From Aureimonas frigidaquae (GTDB taxonomy: Bacteria > Pseudomonadota > Alphaproteobacteria > Rhizobiales > Rhizobiaceae), in the NCBI RefSeq assembly GCF_001463905.1, contig NZ_BBWR01000002.1:62001-126000 (forward strand): a DNA stretch of 64,000 nt, read 5' to 3'. How positions within the stretch are numbered: position 1 is the stretch's first letter; every line of letters starts with the position of its first letter. This document shows positions 23,254 to 32,172 of this stretch, one piece after another. The translations under genes were made by a program, and so were the position numbers. The notes under the pieces are model-generated. The model did not search any database. It was not told the origin of the DNA and saw nothing but the letters and a program-made list of their open reading frames with translations.

Positions 23254-25263
23254 ATGCGCTGGCCCAACGCAGACGACGTCATGGCGGCCCGCATACGCGC
23301 CCTCGACTGGTCGCGCACGCCGCTCGGGCCGATCGAATCCTGGCCGCCCAGCCTGCGCCATGCCGTCGACACGACCTTGATGGGGCAGGTCGCTTCGATC
23401 CTGCTCTGGGGGCCGGAACTCACGCAGATCTATAATGACGAATGGCGCCGCCTTATGGGCGGGAAGGATCGGCACGCATTGGGGCAGGCTTCGTTCGAGT
23501 GCTTCCCGGAGACGGAAACCGCAATGCGGCCGATCTATGCGCGTGTGCGCCGGGGCGAGGTCGTCGTCCTGCGCGATATCGCACTGCCGGTCACCCGCAG
23601 CGGCACGCAGGCGACCGAAGCCTGGTGGAACGTCCATCTTATTCCGGTGCGGGATGAGGAAGCCCGCGTCTCCGGTATCTTCTGTACGGTCATCGAAACG
23701 ACGCAGGCCGTTCTTGCGGAGCGCGAACGCGAAGCGGCGGCGGTCAGCCTGCGCGACAACCAGAAGCGCCAGGCCTTCCTGCTCAAGCTGAGCGACGCGC
23801 TGCGACCGTTGAGCGATGCGCAGCATATCCGGCTGGCGGCGGCGACGGTCCTGGGGGAAGAAGTCGGGGCCTGCCGCGTCGCCTTTGCCGAACACGAGCC
23901 GGACCAGCGCAGCTACACCGTAACCCGCAATTATGTAAGGGGCGCTCCGGAACTCACCGGGCGTTTCGAGTATGACGGCTTCGGTGCGAGCCTCCTTCAA
24001 AGACTGAAGCGCGGAGAGGTCATCGTTCAGCCCGACATCGCCCGTGATCCGGCCCTGAGCCCCGACGAGCGGCAGGCGCTGCTTGCCGCGGGGATCGGGG
24101 CGTCCATGAACGTGCCGCTGGTCAAGGACGGGCGCCTCGTTGCCTTTCTGGGCGTCAATCATGCGCAGGCGCACGCCTTCACGCCGCTTGAAATCCAGCT
24201 CTGTGAGGATGTTGCCGAGCGCAGTTGGGCGGCGATCGAGCGCGCGCGCAGCGAAGAGGCCTTGCGCGAAAGCGAGAAGTGGCTGCGCACGGCGCTCGAC
24301 GTCGGCAAGCTCGGCCTGTGGGACTGGAATATCGAAACCGGCAGGCTGCACTGGTCCGACGAGCATTTCCGATTGGAAGGCTACGACGTCGACGAGATTT
24401 CGCCCAGCTACGACGCCTGGGCCGCCCGGATCCACCCGCAGGACCGCGCCGCGACGGAAGCGGCGCTGCAGGAGGCCATGCGGGAGCGGCGCGAGTATGT
24501 CCGCGAGTTCCGCGTGGTGCACGGCGATGGATCGGTCCACTGGCTCTATGGGCGCGGCCGCTTCTTCTACGGGGCGGATGGCACGCCGCTGCGCATGATC
24601 GGCGCCATGATCGAAACGACGGAGCGGCGCAAATGGGAGGATCGCCAGAAGATGCTCGTCGCCGAACTGCAGCACCGTACGCATAATCTCCTGGGCGTCA
24701 TTCGGGCCATGTCCGACAAGACCCTGCGCTCCAGCACCGATCTGAACCATTTTCGCCTACGCTTCTTCGACCGCCTGAACGCCTTGGCCCGCGTTCAGGC
24801 GCTCCTGTCGCGGCTCGATGGAAACGACCGGGTCACCTTCGATGAGCTCCTGAGCGCAGAAATGGACGCCATGAACGGCAGCGCGGATCAGGTTCTTTTG
24901 GAGGGGCCGCCCGGCGTGCGCCTGCGCACGTCGAGCGTACAGGTTCTGGCCATGGCCCTGCACGAACTTGCGACCAATGCGTTGAAGTACGGGGCTCTGA
25001 GCCAGCCGGCCGGCCGGCTGAGCATCCGATGGTCGCTTGGCCGGGATGATGAGGACACCAAGCCGTGGCTGTTCATCGATTGGCGGGAAACCGGTGTCCG
25101 CATGCCGGCCGGTATGGCCGAGGGCAAGGGGCAAGGGCGGGAACTGATCGAACGTGCCTTGCCCTACCAGCTCGGCGCGCGCACGGACTTTGATCTGACC
25201 CCGGACGGGGTCCACTGCACGATTGCGATGCCCGTTTCGGCCCGACATGCGGAGCCGGGGTGA
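23254..25263 (+). CDS. HWE-family sensor histidine kinase (PAS-GAF-PAS)
   Basis: 669 residues, no membrane segment, so a cytoplasmic sensor. An N-terminal PAS-like domain (about 20-145), a GAF domain (about 175-335) and a second PAS with PAC (about 345-460) precede an HWE kinase domain. The phospho-acceptor is His474 in ELQHRTHN, followed by the N-box HELATNALKYGAL and the WRE motif that names the family. A strong GAGGAGGG precedes the ATG at 23254. Kinases of this type in Rhizobiales often sense light, redox or general stress. No response regulator is adjacent. Confidence 0.92.
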   Translation: MRWPNADDVMAARIRALDWSRTPLGPIESWPPSLRHAVDTTLMGQVASILLWGPELTQIYNDEWRRLMGGKDRHALGQASFECFPETETAMRPIYARVRRGEVVVLRDIALPVTRSGTQATEAWWNVHLIPVRDEEARVSGIFCTVIETTQAVLAEREREAAAVSLRDNQKRQAFLLKLSDALRPLSDAQHIRLAAATVLGEEVGACRVAFAEHEPDQRSYTVTRNYVRGAPELTGRFEYDGFGASLLQRLKRGEVIVQPDIARDPALSPDERQALLAAGIGASMNVPLVKDGRLVAFLGVNHAQAHAFTPLEIQLCEDVAERSWAAIERARSEEALRESEKWLRTALDVGKLGLWDWNIETGRLHWSDEHFRLEGYDVDEISPSYDAWAARIHPQDRAATEAALQEAMRERREYVREFRVVHGDGSVHWLYGRGRFFYGADGTPLRMIGAMIETTERRKWEDRQKMLVAELQHRTHNLLGVIRAMSDKTLRSSTDLNHFRLRFFDRLNALARVQALLSRLDGNDRVTFDELLSAEMDAMNGSADQVLLEGPPGVRLRTSSVQVLAMALHELATNALKYGALSQPAGRLSIRWSLGRDDEDTKPWLFIDWRETGVRMPAGMAEGKGQGRELIERALPYQLGARTDFDLTPDGVHCTIAMPVSARHAEPG

Positions 25264-25278
25264 CGGGTTGGTGGCGGT

Positions 25279-25506
25279 TCAGTTCTTTGGCTTGCCGGCC
25301 GGCTGCGGCGCACTGAGGATTTCCACGAAGGGCATTTCACCGGGCATGCCCACGAGCCGCACGCGCCCTTCCTCATGCAGGCGGGCGAGCAGCGGCATAT
25401 CCTCGTCGGAAACGGCGTCGAGCCGCATGGCAACCTCGTGTCGCGACCAGTTGCGGGAGGCGAGAATATCCATAAGGCGCACGGTGTCGGTTTCCAGACC
25501 TGTCAT
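25279..25506 (-). CDS. small hypothetical protein
   Basis: 75 residues from the ATG at 25506, beginning MTGLETDTVRL. The sequence has a winged-helix-like arrangement (RLMDILASRNWSRHEVAMRLD, then LARLHEEGRVRLVGMPG and FVEIL). No family was recognised. It is convergent with the HWE kinase gene. Confidence 0.6.
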   Translation of the reverse strand: MTGLETDTVRLMDILASRNWSRHEVAMRLDAVSDEDMPLLARLHEEGRVRLVGMPGEMPFVEILSAPQPAGKPKN

Positions 25507-25740
25507 CGTCTTCTTGGCGTATGGCGAACGCCGCGCATTAGACCATGCAGGATGCGGTGTACCTATCCTGCCCAAGCGATAGGTCGTCGCAGCTTCCTTG
25601 CGCACTAAGGCGTGCACCCGGATCGGAAGGGGTATGGCAAAACCACCGAATCTACCCCTTATGGCGGCCAGGCTTGCCGTGACTTAAGGTTCGGTTATGT
25701 CCAGTCGCGTTTCCCATCCTTGGAAAGCGGAGAGCTGACG

Positions 25741-27006
25741 ATGAGCAGATGGTCGTGGATACTGACGCGTCTGCGTCGCCAGATCTGGTTCCGGGCCGTC
25801 CTGATCAGCCTGTGCGGTGTGCTCCTAGCCACCTTGTCGGGCGTTGCCGGACGCTTCGTCCCCAACGTCGTCGATCATGACCTCGGTCAGGACGCCGTTG
25901 GAACCATCCTGCAGATCCTCGCCTCCAGCATGCTGGCCGTGACCACCTTCTCGCTGACGGCGATGGTGACGGCCTATGGATCGGCCACGCAGCTTGCCAC
26001 TCCGCGCGCCACTCAGTTGCTCCGCGAGGATCCGGCGTCGCAGAATGCGCTGTCCACCTTTCTCGGCGCCTTCGTCTTTTCCATCGTCGGCATCATCGGC
26101 TTGCAGACGGGGCTCTATGGCGCGGAAGGCCGTGTGGTGCTCTTTGCCGGAACCCTGCTTCTCGTCGCCATCGTCGTCGTGACGCTTCTGCGCTGGATCG
26201 TGCACATTACCGCCTTCGGTCGCATGTCGGATGTCATCGACCGCGTGGAAGACGCAGCCTGCCGCGCCATGGCCGATTTTGCCCGGGACCGGTGGCGCGG
26301 TGCGCTGCCGGCCGTTCCAGTTCCGGATGGGGCGCAGCCGGTGCTCGGGCACGACGTCGCCTATATCCACCATATCGACATGCCGGCCCTGGCCAAGCTT
26401 GCCGAACGCGACGGGCTGATCGTCCATCTGGCCGTGGCGCCGGGATCTCTCGTGCATCCGGCGCGCCCGCTCATGCATGTCGAAGGGGCGGTGTCGGATG
26501 AAACGCGCGACGCGCTGATCGGAACCATGACGCTCGGGCGGCATCGCACCTTCGATCACGATCCGCGACTCGGCCTGATCGCGCTTTCGGAAATCGCAAG
26601 CCGCGCGCTTGCCCCCGCCACCAACGATCCCGGTACCGCCATCGAGGTGCTGAATGCGCTGCTGCGCGTGTTCCTGCAGCTTGCGGAGCAGCGTGACGGC
26701 ACGCGGACCGTACCGTCTGTGGACCGTCTGCGGCGCATCCATATGCCGTGCCCGGACATGGAGGAGCTGGTCGGCGATGCATTCGATCCGATCCTGCGCG
26801 AAGGGACGAGCGAGGCGGAGGTGTCCATCCGTTTGACGAAGACACTGAAGGCTATTGCCGATGCCATTCCGCAGGCACGGCCAAGCGCCCGCCGACAGGC
26901 CGAGCGGCTCGCGGATGCGGTGGCACGCAATGGTCAGGATGCGCTGGTGCGGGATCGCTTCGCTGTCTTGCATGCCAGCCTTTGGCCGGCGGAAGCGGCG
27001 CGATAG
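25741..27006 (+). CDS. DUF2254 membrane protein
   Basis: 421 residues. Hydrophobic spans lie near residues 17-38, 60-80, 115-135 and 140-165, then a soluble domain with the DUF2254 signature ISEIASRALAPATNDPGTA. GGAGAGC precedes the ATG at 25741. These are inner-membrane proteins of unknown function, sometimes proposed as channels. Confidence 0.88.
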   Translation: MSRWSWILTRLRRQIWFRAVLISLCGVLLATLSGVAGRFVPNVVDHDLGQDAVGTILQILASSMLAVTTFSLTAMVTAYGSATQLATPRATQLLREDPASQNALSTFLGAFVFSIVGIIGLQTGLYGAEGRVVLFAGTLLLVAIVVVTLLRWIVHITAFGRMSDVIDRVEDAACRAMADFARDRWRGALPAVPVPDGAQPVLGHDVAYIHHIDMPALAKLAERDGLIVHLAVAPGSLVHPARPLMHVEGAVSDETRDALIGTMTLGRHRTFDHDPRLGLIALSEIASRALAPATNDPGTAIEVLNALLRVFLQLAEQRDGTRTVPSVDRLRRIHMPCPDMEELVGDAFDPILREGTSEAEVSIRLTKTLKAIADAIPQARPSARRQAERLADAVARNGQDALVRDRFAVLHASLWPAEAAR

Positions 27007-27012
27007 CCGCGC

Positions 27013-27747
27013 CTATCGCTCACCCTGGTGCAGGAACGTACGGTCGAACTGGCCGATACGGCACAGGGCCGTGACGTCTGGAACGTGGATGTGCCGATCC
27101 GTCGTCTCCAGTAGTCCTTGGGCGCGCAGCGCCTTCGCGGCCCGGTTCACGCTGACGACGGTCAGCCCCAGCACTTCGCCGGTTACCTCCTGCGACATCT
27201 GGAACGGAAAACCCTTGGGCCCGACCAGGCCGACGGCCTTGTGGCGGAAGTACAGTTCGCACAGGAAGTGGGCGAGCCGCGCGACCGGCTCCAACTGCCC
27301 ATTGCGGAAGATGGCGGCGCGGTACAGGGACGCATCGACGAGCGTTTCGCGCCAGAAGGCCGTGACGAGCGACGAGGTGTGTTCGCAGGCCCGTCGCAGG
27401 GCATTGTGGCTGACGAAGCCGACCCGGCAGCGTCCGATCGTCTCCAGGCTGTGGTCCATCCGGCGCAGGTTCAGGCTCTGCAGATCCGGCAGATCCCCGG
27501 GAATATGCACGGCCAAGATCTGCCGCTCGCCCGCTTCCGTATAGCGCCCGCGCACCACAAAACCGCTGACGACGATGCAGGATGCGGTCGGCGTGTCGCC
27601 GACGCCGACGAACTGATGGCGCGGGCCGAAATCCTCGTAGCGCCAGGGAAGGGCGGCCAGGGTATCCTCTTCCGCGGCGCTGATTGCAGCGAGGGATTGC
27701 AACTTACGAGACAGCAATTCGGGTATTTGGCTATCTAACAAGCTCAC
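27013..27747 (-). CDS. Crp/Fnr-family transcription regulator
   Basis: 244 residues. The N-terminal cyclic-nucleotide-binding-like beta barrel (about 30-130) lacks the cAMP-binding signature and has no Fnr cysteine cluster. A long dimer helix follows, then the HTH_Crp domain (MSQEVTGEVLGLTVVSVNRAAKAL). This is the small rhizobial Crp-like class of unknown ligand. It is convergent with the DUF2254 gene. Confidence 0.88.
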   Translation of the reverse strand: MSLLDSQIPELLSRKLQSLAAISAAEEDTLAALPWRYEDFGPRHQFVGVGDTPTASCIVVSGFVVRGRYTEAGERQILAVHIPGDLPDLQSLNLRRMDHSLETIGRCRVGFVSHNALRRACEHTSSLVTAFWRETLVDASLYRAAIFRNGQLEPVARLAHFLCELYFRHKAVGLVGPKGFPFQMSQEVTGEVLGLTVVSVNRAAKALRAQGLLETTDRHIHVPDVTALCRIGQFDRTFLHQGER

Positions 27748-27828
27748 GCGGGACGCCCCTCACAGGTTTGTGCCAATGTGGGGTACGAATTCAGGCACGT
27801 CCAGACACCCAATTGATGGTCAGGTCGC

Positions 27829-28113
27829 ATGCTGAGCTTCCAGCCCGTAAACGTCGATACCGGAATGGAAGACGAGAACGGCCTGCTCATCTTCCGCGAT
27901 GGCAAGTTGATCGCCGTCGCCGTTCGTCTGGAATCCAACAGCCATGCCGAGATGTGCGGCCGCTGGAACATCGAGGCCGTCTTCGATGGAACCCGCCCGC
28001 CGCGCCACACCTTCGACACGCTGGACGAACTCGCCGGCTGGCTGGGACATGGCGTGATCGCATGGCATTCCGGGCAAAGGCCGCAAGGGGCCCCCCAAGC
28101 GAATCCGGCATGA
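27829..28113 (+). CDS. small hypothetical protein
   Basis: 94 residues. A beta-rich start (LSFQPVNVDTGMEDENGLLIFRDGKLIAVAVRL) is followed by AEMCGRWNIEAVFD and a helix (TLDELAGWLGH). The family is not recognised. The composition is normal for a real protein and the spacing from neighbours is good. Confidence 0.6.
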   Translation: MLSFQPVNVDTGMEDENGLLIFRDGKLIAVAVRLESNSHAEMCGRWNIEAVFDGTRPPRHTFDTLDELAGWLGHGVIAWHSGQRPQGAPQANPA

Positions 28114-28199
28114 ACCGGACTCTGGAAGAATTACAAGCAAACCATATTCTCGAATGTTGCTCGCGGCCTAATTGCTAGTCCGTCTGAGCGAGGGCGTCC

Positions 28200-30611
28200 A
28201 TGATCGTAGCGCTGATGCATCTGGGCAGGGATCATGCGGCGCCGCTCGTCATCGCCGCGCTCATCGTTTGCGTGGTCACGGCCTGGCTTCTTCTGGCGCT
28301 GATGGATCACGGCTCGACGGCTGCCGGTGGATGGCGGCACCGTTGGCTTGTTCTGGCAGCGTTGGTTGGCGGGATCGGTGTCTGGGCCACGCATTTCGTG
28401 GCCACGCTCGGCTTCCGCCCGGATTTCGCCTTCGGCTTCGATCCGCAGCTTACGGCCCTTTCGGCCGGCGTGGGCATCGTGGCCATCGGGGCGCCGGCCG
28501 CGGCCTCGGTGCTCACCCGCCGGCGCGGCCTCAAACTCCTTGCAGGTTTTGCCGCCGGCTGCGGCATCATGCTGATGCATGTCATGGGCGTATCCGCCCT
28601 GACGAACTGCCTCGTCACGCAGGATGCATCCGCGTTGCTGGCCATGACCATTCTTGGCGCCGTGCCGTTTGCGGCAGCGCTTGGCCTGGTCGGCGAGCGC
28701 CAGCGCGCAGCCGCCGTGGCGCTCATCGTTCTGGCGGTTTGCGTCGTTCATTTCGGCGCTGTCGCAAGCAGCCACTTCGAGTTCCGCCATACCCTCCTCG
28801 TCGGCGTCGGGCAGGAAACGCTCGGGCTTATGACCGGGCTGGCCGTGTCAGGCCTGCTCCTGGCTGGGGCGGCAACCTTACGCAACTCGGCCAAGCTGGA
28901 AGAGCAGCGCCATCAGAAGGGCCTCATCACGACTGCGCTGACCAATATGTCAAACGGCTTGATCCTGATCGGCCCCGATGGGCGCATCGCTCTGTTCAAT
29001 GACCGCCTGTTGCAGATTTTCGGGATCACGGCGGATGCCATCGTCATCGGCATGCGCTGGCAGCGCTTCCTGGCCAATCTCGGACCGCATCTGGGCTGGA
29101 GCGAACAACGCCTGAAACGGGTGATCGCCAACCATGCCGAATGGTTCTCGCGCACGCAGACGACCTATCTGGAACACAATCTGAATGATGGTCGCGTGAT
29201 GAGCGTCGCCTGCCGTCCGATCGCCACGGGTGGCGCTGTCCTGACCTATGACGACGTGACCGCCGAGCGGCAGGCGCAGAAGGAAGTGGAACGCCTGGCC
29301 TTCCAGGATCCGCTGACCGGACTGCCCAACCGGCGATCTTTCCACCACGCACTCGACACGATCTATTCCGACGGCGCGCAGGCAACCCTCCTTCTGATCG
29401 ATCTGGACAGGTTCAAGTCCGTCAATGACACGCTTGGGCATGGTGCCGGCGATCGTATCCTGCAACAGGTGGCGGGCCGCCTGCGCGCGGTGTGCCAACG
29501 GGGCGAACTCGTGGCGCGCCTTGCGGGCGACGAGTTTGCCGTCATCATCGGCGGGCAGCCGCCTGCCTGGGCCGACGATCTGGCCGAGACGATCATCTCG
29601 ACGCTGGGGCGGACTTTCTCCATCTCCAACCATTCGATTTCGATCGGATGTACGATCGGCGTCGCGTCCACGCAGGATGCCGGGGACGGAGCCTCTCTCG
29701 TCCAGAATTGCGACATCTCCCTGTACCGGGCGAAGGCGCAGGGTCGTGGCCGCGCCCAACGCTACGAGCATGGTATGCGCGAGGCGGCGGTCTTGCGCGG
29801 GCAGCTCGAATCCGAGCTGCGATCCGCCATCGGCAGCGATGCCTTGAGCTTGGTCTATCAGCCGCTCTATCGGCTGTCGGACGGCGCCCTCTTCGGCTTC
29901 GAAGCGCTGATCCGCTGGCACCATCCTGTACGCGGACCGATATCGCCTTCAGAATTTATTCCTATTGCCGAAAAGTCCGGCCTGATCCGCGATGTGGGCT
30001 TGTGGGTCCTTCGCACGGCCTGTTCCGAGGCATCCCGCTGGCCACCGGGAATTCACGTCTCGGTCAATGTCTCGCCGGTCCAGTTCCGGCAGCAGGGGTT
30101 TCCACAAGCCGTCAAGGCGGTCTTGCGCATGGCCGGCCTGGACCCGGCGCGGCTGGAGGTGGAACTGACCGAGACCGCGCTCGTCGAGGATATCGAAGCG
30201 ATACGCTGCGGGCTCGAGGATCTGCGCCAGGACGGCATTCGCGTGGCCATGGACGATTTCGGCACGGGCTACTCGTCGCTCGCCCATCTGCGCAGCTTCA
30301 GCCTCGACAGGATTAAGATCGACCGTACCTTCGTGCAGGCCGCGCCGCAGGACAAAGGGGCTGCAGTCGTTTTGTCCGCGGTGGTGCAAATGGCCGTGGG
30401 ACTGAACGTGCCGACGATCGGCGAGGGGGTCGAGACGTTGGAGCAGCTCGCCCTTCTGGCCACCTCCGGTTGCCATGGCGTCCAGGGCAATCTGTTGGGA
30501 AGGCCCGTTACCGCAGCACAGGCGGAAACGCTCACCCTTGCTCCGTACGGAGCGCTTGCTTTGATCGAGGCGGCGCTGCGTCCCGATGGCCGAGTGGGTG
30601 CGGAACCCTGA
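28200..30611 (+). CDS. MHYT-PAS-GGDEF-EAL membrane signalling protein
   Basis: 803 residues. The first 220 are a seven-span MHYT-type membrane sensor with degenerate motifs (ATHF, LMHVMG, VVHFGA). A PAS-like region follows (about 235-360). The GGDEF domain (about 370-525) has AGDEF in the active loop, and the EAL domain (about 545-790) keeps EALIRWHHP, ELTETALVED, DDFGTGYSS and KIDRTFV. The phosphodiesterase half looks active and the cyclase half may be active or only GTP-sensing. It sets cyclic di-GMP levels in response to an unknown gas or redox cue. Confidence 0.93.
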   Translation: MIVALMHLGRDHAAPLVIAALIVCVVTAWLLLALMDHGSTAAGGWRHRWLVLAALVGGIGVWATHFVATLGFRPDFAFGFDPQLTALSAGVGIVAIGAPAAASVLTRRRGLKLLAGFAAGCGIMLMHVMGVSALTNCLVTQDASALLAMTILGAVPFAAALGLVGERQRAAAVALIVLAVCVVHFGAVASSHFEFRHTLLVGVGQETLGLMTGLAVSGLLLAGAATLRNSAKLEEQRHQKGLITTALTNMSNGLILIGPDGRIALFNDRLLQIFGITADAIVIGMRWQRFLANLGPHLGWSEQRLKRVIANHAEWFSRTQTTYLEHNLNDGRVMSVACRPIATGGAVLTYDDVTAERQAQKEVERLAFQDPLTGLPNRRSFHHALDTIYSDGAQATLLLIDLDRFKSVNDTLGHGAGDRILQQVAGRLRAVCQRGELVARLAGDEFAVIIGGQPPAWADDLAETIISTLGRTFSISNHSISIGCTIGVASTQDAGDGASLVQNCDISLYRAKAQGRGRAQRYEHGMREAAVLRGQLESELRSAIGSDALSLVYQPLYRLSDGALFGFEALIRWHHPVRGPISPSEFIPIAEKSGLIRDVGLWVLRTACSEASRWPPGIHVSVNVSPVQFRQQGFPQAVKAVLRMAGLDPARLEVELTETALVEDIEAIRCGLEDLRQDGIRVAMDDFGTGYSSLAHLRSFSLDRIKIDRTFVQAAPQDKGAAVVLSAVVQMAVGLNVPTIGEGVETLEQLALLATSGCHGVQGNLLGRPVTAAQAETLTLAPYGALALIEAALRPDGRVGAEP

Positions 30612-30865
30612 CACGATGTGCCCGATGTTTCGCTGCGCGATGACGACAAAATATACATCAAGCAACATTCAAACATCTATAGTTTATTGTGCCTCTCCGA
30701 TGCCATCGTTTTGACGCCAAATTATTGCGCGGATCACGGTTCTGACACGGGTTTGTCATTAGCGGCTTGCGGTCGCCATTAATTTGTTGGTAATAATTTC
30801 CGAAGAGGGATGGCCGCGTACTTTCTGGCCAGTGTCTGCAGGCGTCATATCTGAGGGGAAAACCG

Positions 30866-32047
30866 ATGAAAACGACTGCCCATACGTTGCGCCCCCGCGC
30901 AGCGTCGGTCGCGTCGATCGCGTGCATACTGGCATTGCTGACAGGGTGCCAATCCGGGTCATCCACCCATGCGGAACTTGCGCCCGAGCCTGATGCTCCC
31001 GCCTTCACCTCCGCCGAATTCGGCGTCGCCGCCAGCCCGCGGGTGACCAAGCTGAAAGAGGTGCGCAAAGGCGGCGGTCGCGAGCATGTCGGCAAGCCCT
31101 ACAAAGTGCGCGGCACGTGGTACTACCCCAAGGAAGATGCGGATTACGTCAAATCCGGAACCGCATCCTGGTACGGCGCCAACTTTCACGGCCGCCTGAC
31201 CGCCAATGGCGAAGTCTACGACATGTACCATCTGTCGGCCGCGCATCCGACCTTCCCGCTGCCATCCTATGCGCGGGTCACCAATCAGAAGAATGGCCAT
31301 TCGGTGCTGGTCCGCGTGAACGATCGCGGCCCCTTCTCGCACAATCGCATCGTCGATGTATCGTCGCGGGCCGCAGATCTCCTCGATTTCAAGAATGACG
31401 GCACGGCGTCGGTCAAGGTCGAATATGTCGGCCGCGCCCCGGTGGACGGCGACGACACTGCCATGCTGATGGCTTCCTACCGCCCTGGCGCCTCCGCGCC
31501 CGGCCAGGACGGGCTCGCCTCCGGCGTGATGGTCGCCTCGGCCGAGCGCCCCTCCGACGACATGCTCGTGGCGGCAGCCTTCGCATCTTCCGGCACGGTC
31601 GCGCCGGGCAGCGCCTCCGTTCCGGGCGTCCGCTCGATGGACGCCATCGCGGCCGCAACCTCGGCACGCGCGAACCGGCCCGCCCAAGGCCTCGCCATGC
31701 CGGTTGCGCCCGGCAGCGTTCTTCCGGCATTCGCTCCCGCGCCAACGCCGCGCTCCGGCGTCCTGTCCTATGCAAAGGCCGATGTGCGCAGCAACGCGTT
31801 CGGCGCGCTCGCGGCACTGGCCGCGGGTGGTGACGTCATCGAACTCGGCGTGCTGGACGATGCCGTCCTGTCCCGCGTCCAATCCGTGGCAGCTGCTCAC
31901 GGGCAGGTTACGCGGGAAGACGTTCCGGCCGAGTTCGGCGGCGGCGTCTCGCTCACCCTCAAGCTCACGCCCGGCCAGGATGCCGATGCAACGCTTCAGG
32001 CGCTCTGGGCCAGCGGGGCCGAGGACGCCTTCGTCGTCAAGGAATAG
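30866..32047 (+). CDS. rlpA: RlpA-family septal-ring lipoprotein
   Basis: 393 residues. A lipoprotein signal ends in LLTGC (lipidated Cys about 29). The double-psi beta-barrel domain is at about 85-190 (KSGTASWYGANFHGRLTANGE, then VRVNDRGPFSHNRIVDVS), with the catalytic Asp in VNDRGP. The C-terminal 80 residues may be a divergent SPOR domain. RlpA is a lytic transglycosylase acting on stripped glycan at the septum. It precedes the dacC-like gene, as is common in Rhizobiales. Confidence 0.92.
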   Translation: MKTTAHTLRPRAASVASIACILALLTGCQSGSSTHAELAPEPDAPAFTSAEFGVAASPRVTKLKEVRKGGGREHVGKPYKVRGTWYYPKEDADYVKSGTASWYGANFHGRLTANGEVYDMYHLSAAHPTFPLPSYARVTNQKNGHSVLVRVNDRGPFSHNRIVDVSSRAADLLDFKNDGTASVKVEYVGRAPVDGDDTAMLMASYRPGASAPGQDGLASGVMVASAERPSDDMLVAAAFASSGTVAPGSASVPGVRSMDAIAAATSARANRPAQGLAMPVAPGSVLPAFAPAPTPRSGVLSYAKADVRSNAFGALAALAAGGDVIELGVLDDAVLSRVQSVAAAHGQVTREDVPAEFGGGVSLTLKLTPGQDADATLQALWASGAEDAFVVKE

Positions 32048-32172
32048 TTCTGCGGCGGCCACACCCCGTTAAGGATAGCGAAAAGCTGTCCGAGAAGTGA
32101 CGACTGTGCAATGGCGCAACCGGGGCACTTTGCTAGACTGGTGTTGAGGACCAGCAGTAGAGGCTTTCGATC

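Noticed and set aside
23071-24750. Minus-strand extension of the cupin frame (713 residues in total)
   Set aside because: The upstream part is antisense to the clear HWE histidine kinase gene; only the cupin at the 3' end is real.
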